Assembly: GCA_033980235.1 (NCBI GenBank)
Contig: CM067066.1
Span: 36,024,409-36,088,408 of the forward strand
Length of the DNA stretch: 64,000 nucleotides
Source of the DNA: Diadema setosum
Taxonomy: Eukaryota > Echinodermata > Echinoidea > Diadematoida > Diadematidae
Reading direction: 5' to 3'
The number at the start of each line of letters is the position of its first letter. The stretch's first letter is position 1. Positions 23,343 through 36,900 of the stretch are shown piece after piece. The notes beneath the pieces were generated by a model. It had not been told where the DNA came from and ran no database searches. It saw only the letters and a list, made by a program, of their open reading frames with translations. A program made the position numbers and the translations under genes.

Positions 23343-24384
23343 CTAGGTAAAAAAAAAGAAAGCAAACACTCTTTCGGTTTTATATATCTCGTTGAACATT
23401 TGGCGAAAAGTTAATGTATATACCATATGAAAGGTAATTTAATTGTTAATTCAATTACCAACCTGGTAGGCCAATAAAAAGGGAAAATTTTCGCATGGAC
23501 GAACACATTTGTTTTTCTCTTCCAAGGCACAAAAGTAATCATTGCAAAATTGAAAAAGTTGTTATTCATGCAAAAATGTTCTTCCATGTAACAATAAAAA
23601 GAAAAGACAACTTTAACACAATATAAACATGAATTTAGTTGCAGAAAAATGCATGATCTCTATAACATCTGAACATCTTTGAAGTTCAAAAGATCAATAA
23701 AGGCTAAAAATCATGGAGGAAAAAAATAATCTGTCAAATTCAAATTCAAATAAAATGAAAGAAGAAGCAATATTCTCAAATTAGGAAAATTGTGAATAAT
23801 ATTTGGAACTTGAATTTGTCTCATAAATTCTCAGATTACTAAATTAAAAGAATGAAACAAAGATATTCTGTTCATTTAATCATCTTTGTGTATATAACTT
23901 GAAGTTTGAGTTGACAGAAAATTCTTATTTTCCCTCTTTAGTTTCCCACTTTGTTGATTTTGTATGAGGTTATAAATATAAAAAGAGAACAAAAACTAGT
24001 TTTTGCTATATCATTCATGTCTCTCATTGTGTTAGACTGTCTTGTTATCATTGTTATCTTGAAGGGCATTTGCAAGCGAAAGACAACATGTATTTTTTCT
24101 TTGTGCAAATTTTACTCATGCGTAAAGTTTCCCTTTATATTGATTTATACTAGGTTGACAGCCGATTTAATTATCTTTAATATGGTACATAATACATTGA
24201 TTTTCATCAAAATCTTATATGAAAATGAACTCGAAAAAAGTGTTTACTTCTTTTTTTCTGAGTGTATATATACATATTTTGTGTGTGCGTTTGTTTGTAT
24301 AGTACTATGAAGAATTGAAAATACACTTAATAGATTAAGCGCCTTTTGGAAGCAAGCTCTTCATAAAGACTTTACACATAATGT

Positions 24385-24464
<80 letters not shown>

Positions 24465-24483
24465 ATATATACATATATATGTA

Positions 24484-24535
<52 letters not shown>

Positions 24536-24723
24536 TATGCAACCAGCCCAAATGTGAATTGTACATCACATCTCTTGATAAAGGGCAGGGCCCGAAAGCT
24601 TGAGAATAAAAATCAAACTGTGAGGATTCAAGCTACGTCTATCGTCTCATCCTTTCTCTCACCTACACACTACTAAGATGCGACGGCCCAGGGGCTTAAC
24701 AACTGAAAACACACCTTTCACAC

Positions 24724-24768
<45 letters not shown>

Positions 24769-25859
24769 GTTTGTATGCATGTAGTATTCATCGATATATA
24801 TAGATCCAGGTATGGTTTAGTACAACTGAAACGTAATTTTCAGATTTAACAAAAATTCATTTTTTCCCACTGTTGTAGAGGGGAAAACCTCACTCTCTCT
24901 TACCCTCTTACTTACTGTATTAAATGTATGAATATATATGGCTCCATAATAATTATTGTAATCATTATCAATTATAATCATATATACATGCTGGATTATT
25001 TTACTGGGACGTCTGTCTACCTGTCAAGCCACAATAATTATATTCTACTGCGATCTCTGAATTCGGATTTCGAGGTCATTGATAATGATCCTACTTACAC
25101 TGGTTCGGTTTTATGAACGCATTCCTTTGCGCTTAAAATAGTTTCAAAGTGCAATCTCAGCAGGGAGAAAAAAAAAGTCATGAAAATCTTATGGGATACT
25201 ATGTTTGACTTTTGAAATCATTATATTTTGCTGTATAAACACTAAGCAATAAAATTAAATGATAACCTTCTCATAGATCACAATAGTATGTGGCCCACGC
25301 ACACATAACTATGCGACCTCAAGCAAAACAGATCACACAAAACGCACACACGCCTTTTCATATCACACAATTACGTCGCACCTATACACACCCCATTCCA
25401 AGAGCTTACTGAGTGATGCACTAAATAAAACAATAGTAAAAATCCCCTTTGGCTTACATCACTACAACTCTCATGTTCGGAATAATGAAATATAATGTAT
25501 CACATACATCGGTTTGCCAGCAAGTTATCATAGTTATAGCACGAGATCAATTTATTGAAGTTACTTCCTTGTTGGAACCGCAGCTTCCTTGTCGAAGTGA
25601 AACTCAGGACAAGATTTGGGAATCCAAATGTTGAACTGCCGATCTGGGTGAAAAGGGAAGTAGTGGAGAGGAAACAATATTAGAGTGTGTTCAGCAATAC
25701 ATTGCGCGACTTCGGCACCTGAGTTGATTGTAGCAATTCCTGATTACAGCGAGCTCGCTCCTGATTCAGTTGGCTCCGATGTGCTAGGAGAGTGAGCACG
25801 TAACTCATTGTTGCAACACGTCTATAGAGGCCTTATACATCACAGTCACCAGCCTCAAG
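22154..25859. other. Intergenic region between the two BPI-like genes
   Basis: Holds the 3' UTR of paralog 1, with AATAAA at 22737-22742, 23060-23065 and 23240-23245, any of which could specify polyadenylation. It also has (TA)n microsatellites at about 23302-23337, 24388-24538 and 24729-24767, and the upstream region of paralog 2. Open frames such as 23951-24310 are AT-rich and hydrophobic by composition, without family features. No clear TATA box precedes the paralog 2 start codon; CTATAGA near 25822 is the closest match. Confidence 0.6.
24540..24728 (+). repeat. Hammerhead-like motif segment between (TA)n tracts
   Basis: CTTGATAAAGGGCAGGGCCC followed by GAAAGC (24574-24600) has the UGAUNA-stem-GAAA arrangement of a degenerate hammerhead core with a GGGC/GCCC stem. 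It resembles the motif at 10128-10154 and is likewise bordered by TA microsatellites. It may be a Penelope-like element terminus; no protein-coding part is present. Confidence 0.4.
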
Positions 25860-27878
25860 ATGTTGCGAGTGTCCGGCGTCTTCTTGCTGGTCCTAGCCGT
25901 CCTTCCGGCTCTCGGCTTCCCGAAGATTCCCGCCGGGGTTTTCGTCTCGGACTGGAACAAGAATCCTGGGTTTAAAGCTCGCATCACTCAGAACGGCCTC
26001 GACTTTCGTGAGTCTCTTTAATACCTGTACTACGAACATAATAAGAGATCAATGACTTCTCAACAATAAGGTCCCTGGTACCGTGCGAGACCCCTGGCAG
26101 CCTGGGCCCCTGGGCAAGGCACTTTATCCCCATTGCCTGAAGCTGATGGTCCTTTGTTGCCTATTTAATATATCGATCAATTTCATTTCAGTCATTCGTG
26201 GTCCTCGGGTCAGCCAAATTCATATATCATAGCCTACTGGTTATTCAGTTAGTAGCTTCATTATGGAGCAGATCCTCTGCCACAGGAGAAAGCTAGAAAA
26301 TCAAACTTTGTCGTCTGATTTATATTTCTGAACTGCAATTGTTCCAGTTGGCTATATGAAACCGGTCAAAATATAAAATATTTAACACACTTGATAGTTG
26401 TCAGCCCACGTTGTTATAGGGTCAAGTCCTTCCGACTAGGGTATCCGTTGGGCATCAATGATTATGACATGCACTGGTTCGAGAGCCCTGCTGAGAGTAG
26501 CGGTGGTACCACTGCAATTTACTTTGTCTTCGTTGTGCCTAGTCCTTCGAAGGGACTCAATTAAGCCATTGGTATAGTGGTAGCTTGCTCATAAGCATTG
26601 AAGGATAGTGTAGTTCTGGTTGAGATAGGGATTCAGGTTTTAACTTTTTGCGAGATAAATAGAAACCACTTATATAAAATATTTAGAAAAATACCATTCT
26701 AGGGGGAATGAAAAGCTTATTTGATGAAAATCGCAATTTTCAAATGCCAGAGATATCCACAAACAAAGTAAAACAAAGTGGTCCTAATAAAAGGTGGGTC
26801 CCGCCTTTTATCAGGACCTCGTTTTTTTTTTTTTTTGATATGTTGTAATTTTGTCTAAAAAATCACGATATTTTGTATATAATTTATTATACTCTGTATA
26901 GTTATAATATAATGTCAACTATGCATTATACCCTGTATATTTATGATATAATGTCAACTCTGTATTATACCCTGTATATTTATGATATAATGTCCATTAT
27001 GTGGAATATGAGTAAATTTCATTTCTTTTTCATTTCATTTCAATATATATATCTCGACCATCTCTGCCTGAATCCCCGTCTCAATAAAAACTACACATAC
27101 CTTTAGGTAGTGGCCAATTTCAATAAATCTAAACGCACACAATCAATGATTATAATACGATATTGGAGATGGTAGTGATAATCATAAAAAAAAAATGATG
27201 ATATCAGAAAATGAATTAAATGTTAAAGTAGCTATATCAGTGTAAGAGCTGTTCTCTAAGTTTAGAGCTAAATGTGATACGACATTGTACGCAATATTGC
27301 GACATATATTTCTCTTTTTTTGTCTCTATGTTTCAAGTCCGAGACGTAGGGATAAAGATGCTCCAGAAACAGATCCAACAGCTGACTATACCCGACATCA
27401 CCGGCAAAGCCGACGTCGGGATCGGTGACATCGAGTATAAAGTGTCCAAGTAATCAACAGAATTTATTTCTTGCAGTTCAGATCAAAATTGAGGGAATGT
27501 GTGAAGGTCTATGCTAGCTGTCGGTGTGATTTTGCTGTTGACATTCACGTAGAAATTCCAAGGATAGCTTCAAAAATGATTTACATATTCATAAAAATAG
27601 TACTCCTTGCCAACAGCTTGTATTTACAATAATGTGATTATTATAACCTGGTTGTTTTAAAGATAGCCTGATTGTTTTAAAGATAACCTGATTGTTTTAA
27701 AGATAACCTAATTGGGATAATGATAACATGATTGTGGCAATTATAACATGGTGCTGTTGTAATGACATGATTGTTATAATGTTAGTATGCTCCTATTTAT
27801 AAGCATGTTAGCTCGTGAATAAGTTCTGTATTTTCTCTTAATCACGCACACACACACGCACACACACACACACACACA

Positions 27879-27916
<38 letters not shown>

Positions 27917-30900
27917 GCTGAAGCTATAGACCATTTTGCTTTCATTCCTCAACTACTAAAAGGTCCCTAAAGTCAAAATGAATAATTCTCTTGATAATTG
28001 TTTGGTACACATGCCTGTTTTTGTTTTCTTTCTTTCTTTCACTTTAAATGACAAGACGCACAGGACACTGAAATAAAGTAGTAATTCCTACTTTACATAC
28101 TCTCCCGTGTTCATAGCATACGGATCACCTCTTTCGCCATTCCGACGTCATCCTTGACACCCGACCCATCAGCCGGAGGGCTCCGCCTAACAACCAGTGG
28201 AGTTTCCCTCTCTGTGCACGGAGACTGGCACTATGAGACCACGGGATTGTGAGTGATTAAAACAAACAAGAAAACAAACATAAAAGACTTCTCGCAAATC
28301 AAAGTAAGAGTTACAATGAATGCACTCCTATACTGCAGTAAACGTTTAGATAAATGGAAAAAGCTAACCATCGAGAGATCATGCAAAAGAAAAAAAGCAT
28401 GGATTGATCCACGTGTATAAGTTGTAAGATTAACAAACAATCGTACGTGTACCTAATAGATTGCTCGGAAAAGAGTAGAACGTGACAGGAAGACAACTTA
28501 AACTGTCTTCTTTCTCTTAATTTAAATCCTAGGATATAGTATGGAAAATAGTTGTAAAATGTTCTATCTTATGTTCAGTGTGTAACAATTTGAGTCATTC
28601 CTTTGGACATCTGAATATATCACCTTTTATTGTTGCCTTTGACTTGTTTCTTAATAAAATAAAAGAAGAATAATAGTCATATAATGTTTCACATATCAAT
28701 TGTTTTTCCAGATGCCCTGCAATTATCGTAATACATTGTGGTTGTATAAAGAAATGTATGTCTTTGTATACTCTTCATATTAATTCAACATGACTGACAT
28801 GATGAGTTCAAACAATCACTTCATGTATTACGAGACAATACGTATAAAGCACATGTTTGCATTCTCAAAAATGATAATGCACTTTGAACCTCCATTCCGA
28901 ATGACTCATGATAAGTCAAACAAAACGTAACAGAAACAGAATCAACAATGAGAAGAGAATTGAAAATATAAATAGAAACCGTGCAAACTTGATAGACCTG
29001 CCACCATGATTCTGTATCATTTAACAAAGCTGGAGTGACGATAAGACTTTTTCATCAGTCATGTGCACACACGGAGAATGCCGTGGTTTCATAGATTTTT
29101 TTTTCCTCCTGACGATTCATAACCATTTTGTCCTCTTAAAACCTGTTCGTCTTGTGAAATCTTATGAAATCCCACCAGCATCCATATTTCCGATTCCGGG
29201 TCCTTTGACGCTAAGGCCTCATCCATCACCCTGTCTCTCACTCTGAGAGTTGGTAAGTCGCAATTATCCCTTCGTGGAATCTATAGACAAAGATTCTTAG
29301 CTTGAGGATGTTTATAGGGCTCACACGGGTAAATAATTCCCCATAGAGACGTGTGTTAAAATTCAAATTTCAAAAAATTCTGTAAAATAGCTGGGAGAAA
29401 TGAGGTGTTTCATCTTCACTAACCTGAATAAGTGAGATATACCCTTTCATCCATCAAATTTCCAGGGTGGGTTGTTCTGCTTTAATTCTGTCCAAGGGTC
29501 CGCAAAGCCAGACTACGAGTTCTTGTCACTCAAAAAAAATCACTTCTTTTCCGTACACGTACCAAATGAAATATAGTCCCCTCAAATTCCATCAGAGAAG
29601 CTTTCATCTTCCAACCAAAATGCAGTTTGTAGAGGAATTCATACTCAATGTCTACAGCTATTCAGTTTTTTGCCAAACTACATCATTGATTTTTAATTAA
29701 TTTTTTTTTCTTCATTTATTTTGGTATCTTTGGAACGAATTTGTGAAGGGGTCTGGGACAGTCCATTTTATTTACAGGTGTGAGCCATATAGGGTATTAG
29801 CACTGTCAAGAGTCAATGTCTAAAGAGTTATGTAAGACGTTATAGCGTGGATCTTGGCGCTACTACATAGCTTCATGCGTGGATCGTGACTTGATTGTGA
29901 AGCGAGGCAGGTGACTGAATATCTTGACAATAATAACAATGTAACTTTTTTGTTATATTTTAACTCCTATATACTTTTAGAGAAATAAAGAAGAATCAAC
30001 ATCCCTGCTGCGTCCTTTACTTCCGACTGAGCTTGTTTGTTTGTTTTCAATGTTATAGGCACTACTGGTAATACTTATTCAGCAAATGTTATGCGCCTTA
30101 CAGATAAGAGATAATAACCAGGCAACAATACCAAGTCTTTCAATGTGACAGCATTTTATGCAAGTTAGCTTGAGTTAATACGTGCTTATAGCAGCAGCGA
30201 GACTCGGTTTACGGAAGTGACCACGGTGTCAAAAATACAATGGCGATGCGGATGCACGTCAATGGACGCAGCCATACTTTATGTTGGCACACAACGATTT
30301 TTGGTGATCGGATAACAACTGATAATCATATTTATATTCTTAAAGGACGTGTCACAACTTTCCGGGCAAGCCTTGCGTGCGACTTGCGAAGAACAATTTT
30401 CACTACAAGGAGATCCCCGCAGGTGACCCGCACATGACAGTGCTTAGCACGGATCTCACCCGTAGTTACCCGGAGTTGCTCATACAAGTTCTATTCACCC
30501 GCTGCCATGTTCAGGCCCTGTCACACCTTTCCGGGCAAGCTAGGCGGCCTTGTTGCGTGTGGGGATTTTCCAGCACCCATGACAATTTTTGCAAGCGGAC
30601 AAGGATTTAGGCAAGATTCACATGCGTCTTATCTGCTGGACCCGTGCTACTTACGTTCTACTTCCGTGTGACCTGCGTATTAGGCCCATGGGTGGCGAGT
30701 AAGGGCTGACAACTCGGTGAAGGAATCCCTCTGAGGGAATTGCAGAAGTCCGACAAAATGTCATCATCTTGGCCGCATATATATAGGCAACTCCCACGCA
30801 GGTGCTTCGCAGTCTCCATAATTATATGGAGACTGCGAAGCACCTGCGTGGGAGTTGCCTGCGAGGTGCTACCGCTAAGGGCCTCCTCCTGGCGTTCTGC

Positions 30901-33900
30901 GTGGACCTCTGCGGGCAATCCCCGCGACTCACCCGGAAAAAGTTTTGGTCATGCTCAAAACTTGGCTGCGGATAAATCGGACTTGCGTGCGCAACTCCGG
31001 GCAACGAGATACGAGATTGGTTAGATCCCTTCATAAATTCATATCTGCCTGAAACCACAAGCAGGAACTCTTTCGAACAATATTATTTGACAGAGCGAAG
31101 TGCTGTTAGAGTGATTTTATGCGATAGTTAATGATTGTTAACAAGTTTCCTTTAAAGTATCCTTTATTTTCTATGTTGATGTGACTATGAGAAATATCGC
31201 ATAGCCGATCTATCATGTTGTTTGTTTGTTCATTTTCATCTGAGAAGATGGCTGGATAGCCCATATTAAGCTGGTCTTCCATGCGCAAGCGCAAGCGGGA
31301 TCTTTTACGTGCATGAGTTATTCCCTAATTCGCTACTCAAACGTGAATAAATTATTTTCAATCCCGCCTCCCTTCCCTAACGCATGCGAACCTGCAAAAG
31401 AACATAATATATACATAATACCTGAATCCTAGGGGAGCACCAAGCTTCGACGGCAAGACAGAACGGACGGAGAGAACTGATGACTTACGTACGCGCCTGG
31501 AAACCACCCTCACGAACTGCTTCTTGACATGCCGGAACCAATACCGCCTCCCGATGCTCTTATCCCGACAGCTGTTTCGTCCTGGTCATATGGTCCTCTA
31601 TCTTGAGCTTGCAGGCCGTCCCGACAATACCAGTGATGGACGTCGCAATTCCGTCTCTGAATAAGACGTCCGTTCTGCTGCGTGTCGAACTAGGTCAGTG
31701 AGCTCCACAGCTCTCTCCGCCTGCGAAAGCTTCGAACCCGGCACCTGTCAACATTCTTATGCTAATAGGTTAGCTCAGCTAACAATTGAAAATATATTTA
31801 TTCCCTAATTCGCTACTCAAACGTGAATAAATTATTTTCAATCCCGCCTCCCTTCCCTAACGCATGCGAACCTGCAAAAGAACATAATATATACATAATA
31901 CCTGAATCCTAGGGGAGCACCAAGCTTCGACGGCAAGACAGGGCTATTCCTATGCCCTCCCCTCTCAGTCAATTAAAGAACGGGTAACAAGGAAACAAAA
32001 CGCATACAATTTCATTTAGGAGATTTTAATCCAAGTTTCATTCCATAAACAATGTGTCAGTAATATCTCACATGCTTCATAATAGTGCAGAATAAACAAG
32101 GCAGTTTATTCGCTTATAACGTTATCATATACAATCAACGTAATATCCATACGCAATGTTTTAGAGGCCCAAATTCAAAGACACCGAGAGACGATCATTC
32201 ATACTATCTTTAATGTATCCATCCTTGGCAGTTTCTGAACGCCATCTACCATGCTTCTTAAACAGTCTATCTGGGACTCCAAATTTTTCGGCCGCTGTAG
32301 CACCGCCGCTTCGAAGGCTGTGCATGCCGAACTTTTTCGGTTCTAAACCCACTGCTGACAGGGCATCCCGTAACAGATCCAAACACCTAGTGTATGACAA
32401 TTGTCCATCCCTTAATTTGTAGGATTCTTTGGACTTACAATAATTGACGGGTCTGAAAAGAAATTTCTCATCAGCTGGATCATCTAACTCCGCAGCCAAC
32501 AAATACTTCCGCAAGGCCGAAACTGGACAGGTTGGTGTATTAGTAGCACCTATGAGGACCCATGCTCCTTGTCTATAAATATCAGTTTTACTCTTCATAA
32601 TGAAAATGTTCACATGGGAAGCATACATATCAAGATCGCACCTACGAATGTTTATCAGTTCGTCATATCGTAGAAATCCAGCATATGCAATCAGTATCAT
32701 AGCACATAAACGAATATCCACTAAACTAGTGGAAGAACTATATTTCTCTACAACTGCCTTCAAAATTTCTGGTGTAATAGGTTCCTTTTTTACAATTGGT
32801 TTATACAGCAGCTTCTTCAATCCTTGAAGTACAATGTGTAGAAACTTCCGATCACACGGGTTAGTGTGTACCTTGGGATTACAGTCATAATGCCATTTTA
32901 TAGCGTAAAAGGCCGACTCCATCCTGGAGTAAGGAGCACCACTTTGGTATAAATGAATGAGGTATCGACTAATGTCTTCTGGTTCAGCCAGAGCTGAATT
33001 TACCTTAGATTGCGTACACCATTCTTCCCAGGCTAACCAAGCTCTCTTGTATTTATAAACCGTGTTATCAGCTCTTGAAGCTGCCAAAATCTTGGTCAAT
33101 GTTTTACCATATTCGTCCTGTGGCGAAAATCTGGGGGGAATATAAAAAGAGGAATAGCACAACTTACACCTATCCTGTGTGGTCATTATAAGACATGCTA
33201 TACATTCGACACCTAAACAACATGGTGTATAGCCCCCAACGGCTAAAATTTTTGATGAATTTCATTCGCCGCTGCCAAGCGCAGCATAAAAATTCATCAA
33301 ACCGCGGAAGGAAAGCTGCATAGCTTTCATTCAGCCCTGCGGCAGATTCCACAGCCATGCGGCTGATTCCATAGCCATGCGGCTGATTCCATAGCCAGGC
33401 GGCTGGTTCCATAGTCAGGCGGCTGATGCCATGATATAGTCCTACGACTGATACGTTATGAAATTATGCAGAATTTTCATTTGCCGCTCGCCACCCCATT
33501 CAATCGTACACATAACACTGGACTTTGGAATTTCTTTGTCCCAAATATAGAATTCCTATTTCTGCCTTGAACGAAAACTCCTTCCGGATTATCAATCTTT
33601 ACTACACGCGATATCAATAAACGAGATTCTCTATTCTCCGAAAACAAAAGGGGCCAAAATGGGGCAGAAGGCCAATATGGCACAACTAGAGTTCCCATAG
33701 CGGAACACACTCTAACGTGATTCAAAACTTGCCCAATACTATCGATAGGGGGCACCAGCCAATTATTCTCGCCCGCCCAATCGCGCGAAAACGCGTCTAC
33801 TGCATCCGTATTAGGACACCAATATTTAGAATTAAACTTTGGTAATTTGAAATTAGAATCATCTGCGAACCTGTCAACAGTATGGGGCCCCCACAACTCA

Positions 33901-36900
33901 TCCAAAAATTTAAAGAATTCGACAGAAACTCCCCAGTCATCGAAATCAATAATCCGACTAAGTGCATCTGCACAACGGTTCTCCTCTCTGGGAACCCAGT
34001 GAACCTGTAAAGTGATCCTACTTTTTCTGCAAAAATTAAAAATGTCCAAGCTAAGCTCGTGCAATTCTGCAATCATGCTACCCTTCTCCACGATAGAGAC
34101 TACACCTCTATTGTCTGTAATTATTTTCGCAACCTTACTTCTCAAGTAGGGTGCAAATGATTTCAACGCCAAACTTAGCGCCATAAGTTCTCTCCAAGTG
34201 GAGCTTTTCGACATTTCTAGTTTAGTCCAGTTTCTTGCCATTTTCATGCCAGCACACTCACCAATCCAGGCTCCACAGCCTGACTTACTGGCATCAGAGT
34301 ATACAATGGTCTGTGGAATAGAATATTCAAACAACATGCGTTCATTAAGGATGACAAGATTTTCCTTCCAGAAAAATAACTCGGCAATCAAGTTATTGTC
34401 ACTGTCTATATTGTACTCTTTATCCCAATGATCTCTGCGAATGATTTCATAATGCATAAATCTAGTTTTTAACTGAGTTAAAGCACCCACTACTGGGTAA
34501 AGAGAATTGATCTTTCCAGCGATAGCCGCTATTTTTCTTGCTGAGACATTTGGCAAACGTGTCTGAAAAGTGTCCAAACATGACTCCAGGTCCTTCATCC
34601 TCCTCTTGGTAATCTTTAGACAACCAATACTGCTATCCCATGTTAACCCAAGCCAATCCAAGCACTGGACTGGGATCCACTGCGATTTCTCGACATTAGG
34701 TACCAAACCTGCTTTTAATATGTCATCTTTCACTGCCTTGGCCACGGCTTCGCATGTATCAAACGAAGCAGCACGACCCCAACCATCATCTAAATACAAA
34801 ACAATGAATATCCCTTTACTTCGCCAATGGTTAACAATCGGTTTGAGGCATTTTGTAAAGACGTACGGAGCTGTGGACAAGCCAAACGGCAATACTTGAA
34901 AAGTATAATATCTAGGACCATTACCAAAATCCCAACTAAATCCTAAAAAGCGAGTATGGTCCTGAAAAATATCAAAATGATGATAACCTGACTTAAGGTC
35001 AAATGAAAACATAAAATCTCCCTTTTTAAAATAAGTAAGTGCTATATTCCAATCCTCAAATTTAACTTTGTCCTTCCACAAATATTTATTAACCAAACGT
35101 AAATCAAGAATCAGTCTCTTTTTACCAGAGCTTTGAATTGACACTGAAAGGGGGTTAACAACATGGGGTGCAACAAAAGACTCAACAATTAGTTTTTTCT
35201 TTAATAGATCAGGAACCGCTTCATTGACAAATTCAGGGTGAGACAAGGCAGATTTATTGTTTCTTGATTCTAGTCGGGGAGGAGTCTGCAATAACGGTAA
35301 CATGTAACCGTGTTCAATGGTATCTAACACAAATTGAGATGCACCAATGTCTTTCCAAAATTGTATTGACGCCTTTAGTCTTCCTTTGACTATCGGTTCT
35401 GAGCTACCTTGCTCATATTCAAAGTAATTGTTTAAGTAAAATTCTTCTTCGTACCGTTCACTTTCAGCAAAAGCGATACTGCTAGCTGCGCTAGGGCAGT
35501 TAAAGTCTGTCTCCGAAATATCTCGAGAAGTACCGGAAGCTGTTTCCAACTCGTCTTTCAGGGAAGACTGGATTAACTTGGCGCCATCGCCATGCAGCGT
35601 GTCATACCGAACGCCTGTACGTGGTAAAATCACAAGAGAACGCAGATCAGAAGTACTAGCTCACGAATTGGTTATGCCCGCTTCCAACAAGAAGTAGACT
35701 ACATTATCCATTCATCATTGGTGACAGCATTCTTAATTATTCCTCCGACCTCTCTCATACACTATCATCTCATTGTTCTTCAACGCAATCATGCTGAGAA
35801 CACAGTTGTCCCGTTGCTTACGGTCTAGTTGAATACGCGAGTCTCGCTCGATACAACCGCATTAACAGGGCGGACTTGGCTGTTGACTTTTCCACCCCAT
35901 TTTCACTTCTAATGTCTAAGGTGTTACCCCAGGGAAGTCTATGTCAGTTCCCTTGATTCATTAATTACTGAATGTTATTTTCAGTCAGATTAACATTCCA
36001 CTATATGTGAATTTCTAGGTTTTAAGTGTGCATTCAAGGGCTCCTTTTTTTTTTTTTTTTTTTTTCACGAGATAACTCATGCTAGGTATCTGAGTGGAGA
36101 ACGGCTATCACGAGATAACTCGTGCATCGTAGTCAACGGATTAAACGATCAACTAATTTACCTTGCTCATTTTGTTCCGTAGAAGCAGGACCATTAGCGT
36201 TGCTGCGCGATGTTATCCCTGATCGGGGGACCTTGGTTACCGGCCCCTGGACACCCCCTTCTCCAGTGCCCTTGCTTTCCGCACGCGAAGCAGAAATCTG
36301 TCGACTTTGGCCCACTGCTGGCCCCTCGCCAACCAAGGGTGGGGGAGTTACCGGTACCCCCACAAGCGTATCTACTTTTTCCGCTAAAGCCGCGAAAAAA
36401 GTGACCAGAAGAAGGGCTTGCAGTCCTATATCCATCACTCTTCGGAGGTTTGCCCTTGGCGGCTGGGATGTTCCGAGACGATTTGCGTTTTCTCGCCGCC
36501 CTTGCCTGTGCCTGCCTGATACGTTTTTCATCCTCAGAATCGCTTGCAAGGTCATCGCTCAGATATTCGTCAACTGCTGACCACCCTATAAAATGAGATA
36601 GTGCTACTTGCATAACAATTAAATAATTTGTAGAGAATCACATATTCAAGAATTCACCGAAGCTGACAGACTGAAACTTACTTACATAATAGCAGCAGCC
36701 TGCTTAATGTAATGCATATTTCTGTCACGATACAATTTGCAGGTTGTATATATATATAATATATCATGGAATTTCCATAACGAGTGTTCAGCCCTTATCG
36801 CCATGGCCTTACGGCGTACCCAGCGGGGGGGGGGGGGGGGGGGCATTTGCCCCCCCTCCCCCCACATTTTTTTTTTTTTTTTTTTTTTTTTGTGTTTCCA

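Noticed and set aside
23951..24310. 119-codon hydrophobic frame that looks like a membrane protein
   Set aside because: The AT-rich composition alone gives Phe, Ile and Tyr-rich frames; no start context, splice support or conserved motif.
27641..27780. Possible CRISPR array (regular short units)
   Set aside because: The genome is eukaryotic, units are contiguous without unique spacers, and the repeat is a degenerate 20-bp tandem.
32161..33186. Crypton or cellular tyrosine recombinase
   Set aside because: It is linked in the same orientation to gag and RT-RNase H genes within split direct repeats, which defines a DIRS-order retrotransposon.
36122..36580. 152-codon plus-strand open frame
   Set aside because: It is antisense to the zinc-knuckle segment of the retrotransposon gag gene and has no family features of its own.
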